NCBI GenBank assembly: GCA_021442845.1
Contig: JABUSD010000135.1
Span: 1-5,409 of the forward strand
From: Holdemanella sp.
Lineage (GTDB): Bacteria; Bacillota_I; Bacilli_A; Erysipelotrichales; Erysipelotrichaceae
Length of the DNA: 5,409 nucleotides
Reading direction: 5' to 3'
Under the pieces are notes generated by a model. It was not told the DNA's origin. It ran no database searches and was given only the letters and a program-made list of their open reading frames with translations. A program made the position numbers and the translations under genes. This document shows, one piece after another, positions 4,649 through 5,409 of this stretch (the first letter of the stretch is position 1; each line of letters begins with the position of its first letter).

Positions 4649-5409
4649 ATGGAGTGGCAAGAATTAGAATATAACGATGCGGCCTATTATGGAGAGGTTG
4701 TCGATGGAAAAAGACATGGAGAAGGGCGAATGGCCTGGGTGAATGGTGATATCTATGAAGGCTTTTTCTATGAGAATCTACCACATGGACAAGGATTGAT
4801 CAAATGGGCCAATGGCGATATGTATGAAGGGGAATGGGTCCATGGAATTCGTGAAGGACATGGAGTTTATACCTATGCCAATGGATTAATCCGTGAAGGA
4901 ACATTTAAAGAAAATGAACTTGTACCCGGATTGCCTGTTCTCACAAAGGTTACCTATGGGGATGGAAATCGCTATGAAGGTTATATGGTCGGTACAAATC
5001 GACATGGCCAGGGAAAGTTCTATTGGGTGAATGGCGATTATTATGAAGGGGAATGGAAAGACAATAATCGTGAAGGCTATGGAATCTGTACATGGGCGAA
5101 TGGAAGCCATTATGAAGGTATGTTCAAAGAGAATATGCGCCATGGCCAGGGAAAGATGACCTACAACAATAAAGATGTCTATGAAGGATCATGGAGTAGA
5201 GATCAGCGAAATGGAAAAGGAAAATATAGTTCCATGGATGGTACGTTCTATGAAGGAAACTGGAAAAATGGCTTAAAGAGTGGAAAAGGAAAAACGGTCT
5301 TTTTTACAGGTGCCATCTATGAAGGCGATTATTATAATGATAAGGCAAATGGCCAAGGGAAGTATTACTGGGTCAATGGCGATATCTATGAAGGCCAATG
5401 GCTAAATGG
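4649..5409 (+). CDS. MORN-repeat protein, 3'-truncated by window edge
   Basis: The frame is open from ATG 4649 through the right edge (253 complete codons, no stop), so the protein is longer than what is seen. After about 12 residues it is made entirely of MORN repeats of the form YEGxWxxxxxxGxGxxxWxNGD: ten complete copies (the fourth divergent and 27 residues long) and the start of an eleventh. No signal peptide or membrane helix is visible in the part present, so it is probably cytoplasmic. A different domain could still follow off-window. MORN arrays form elongated beta-hairpin scaffolds that bind proteins or, as proposed for some, lipids; bacterial roles are poorly known. It starts 12 bases after the radical SAM stop with a perfect ribosome binding site and should share its transcript. 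A role in the peptide system is suggested only by this position. Confidence 0.9.
   Translation, partial: MEWQELEYNDAAYYGEVVDGKRHGEGRMAWVNGDIYEGFFYENLPHGQGLIKWANGDMYEGEWVHGIREGHGVYTYANGLIREGTFKENELVPGLPVLTKVTYGDGNRYEGYMVGTNRHGQGKFYWVNGDYYEGEWKDNNREGYGICTWANGSHYEGMFKENMRHGQGKMTYNNKDVYEGSWSRDQRNGKGKYSSMDGTFYEGNWKNGLKSGKGKTVFFTGAIYEGDYYNDKANGQGKYYWVNGDIYEGQWLN
4685..5409 (+). repeat. MORN-encoding 69-base tandem array
   Basis: Repeat units begin at 4685 (first, 66 bases), 4751, 4820, 4889, 4970, 5039, 5108, 5177, 5246, 5315 and 5384. Spacing is 69 bases except for the unit at 4889, which is 81 bases. Units share TATGAAGG and GGCCAxGG-like blocks but have diverged, so this is an old protein-level repeat rather than a recent DNA expansion. 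Confidence 0.9.

Noticed and set aside
4886..5143. Minus-strand open frame of 85 codons opposite the MORN array.
   Set aside because: It is a shadow of the repetitive + strand coding sequence; it has no ribosome binding site and its sequence mirrors the repeats.

Overview
The window is AT-rich and reads like a low-GC anaerobic Firmicute. Intrinsic terminators with short U-tracts, AAAGGAG-type ribosome binding sites, A/T-ending codons and an Fe-S/flavin enoate-reductase-type enzyme suggest a gut Erysipelotrichia- or Clostridia-like genome. This placement is inferred from composition and gene style, not from a marker gene. All supported genes are on the + strand.

Bases 1-910 hold the 3' part of an RpiR-family sugar-phosphate-type regulator (HTH plus SIS), whose start lies off the left edge. 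A clear intrinsic terminator (837-870) follows, overlapping a weak candidate promoter. Bases 911-3308 hold a 626-residue Old Yellow Enzyme-type oxidoreductase (TIM barrel, 4Fe-4S, FAD, NAD(P); the 2,4-dienoyl-CoA reductase/BaiCD/2-enoate reductase superfamily). After it comes a small P-loop protein resembling a shikimate kinase but lacking that enzyme's GGG motif. This unit ends at a second strong terminator (3277-3308).

Bases 3324-5409 are the most interesting part: a tightly packed four-gene unit. It begins with a 49-residue lipoprotein, then a 38-residue peptide without a signal sequence, both carrying the same CVYGPP motif. Both are too short for a 60-residue ORF cutoff. Next comes a radical SAM/SPASM enzyme, then a MORN-repeat protein cut by the right edge. 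The genes overlap by 14 and 20 bases, and the last gap is 12 bases. The simplest reading is a peptide-maturation (RiPP-like) or lipoprotein-modification system, in which the radical SAM enzyme acts on the CVYGPP core. The unit appears to have its own promoter, whose -35 lies in the loop of the preceding terminator and whose predicted start of transcription falls on the lipoprotein ATG (a leaderless message).

The substrate role of the two peptides, the chemistry installed and the role of the MORN protein are inferences. The motif repetition, gene overlaps, ribosome binding sites and enzyme motifs are read directly from the sequence.
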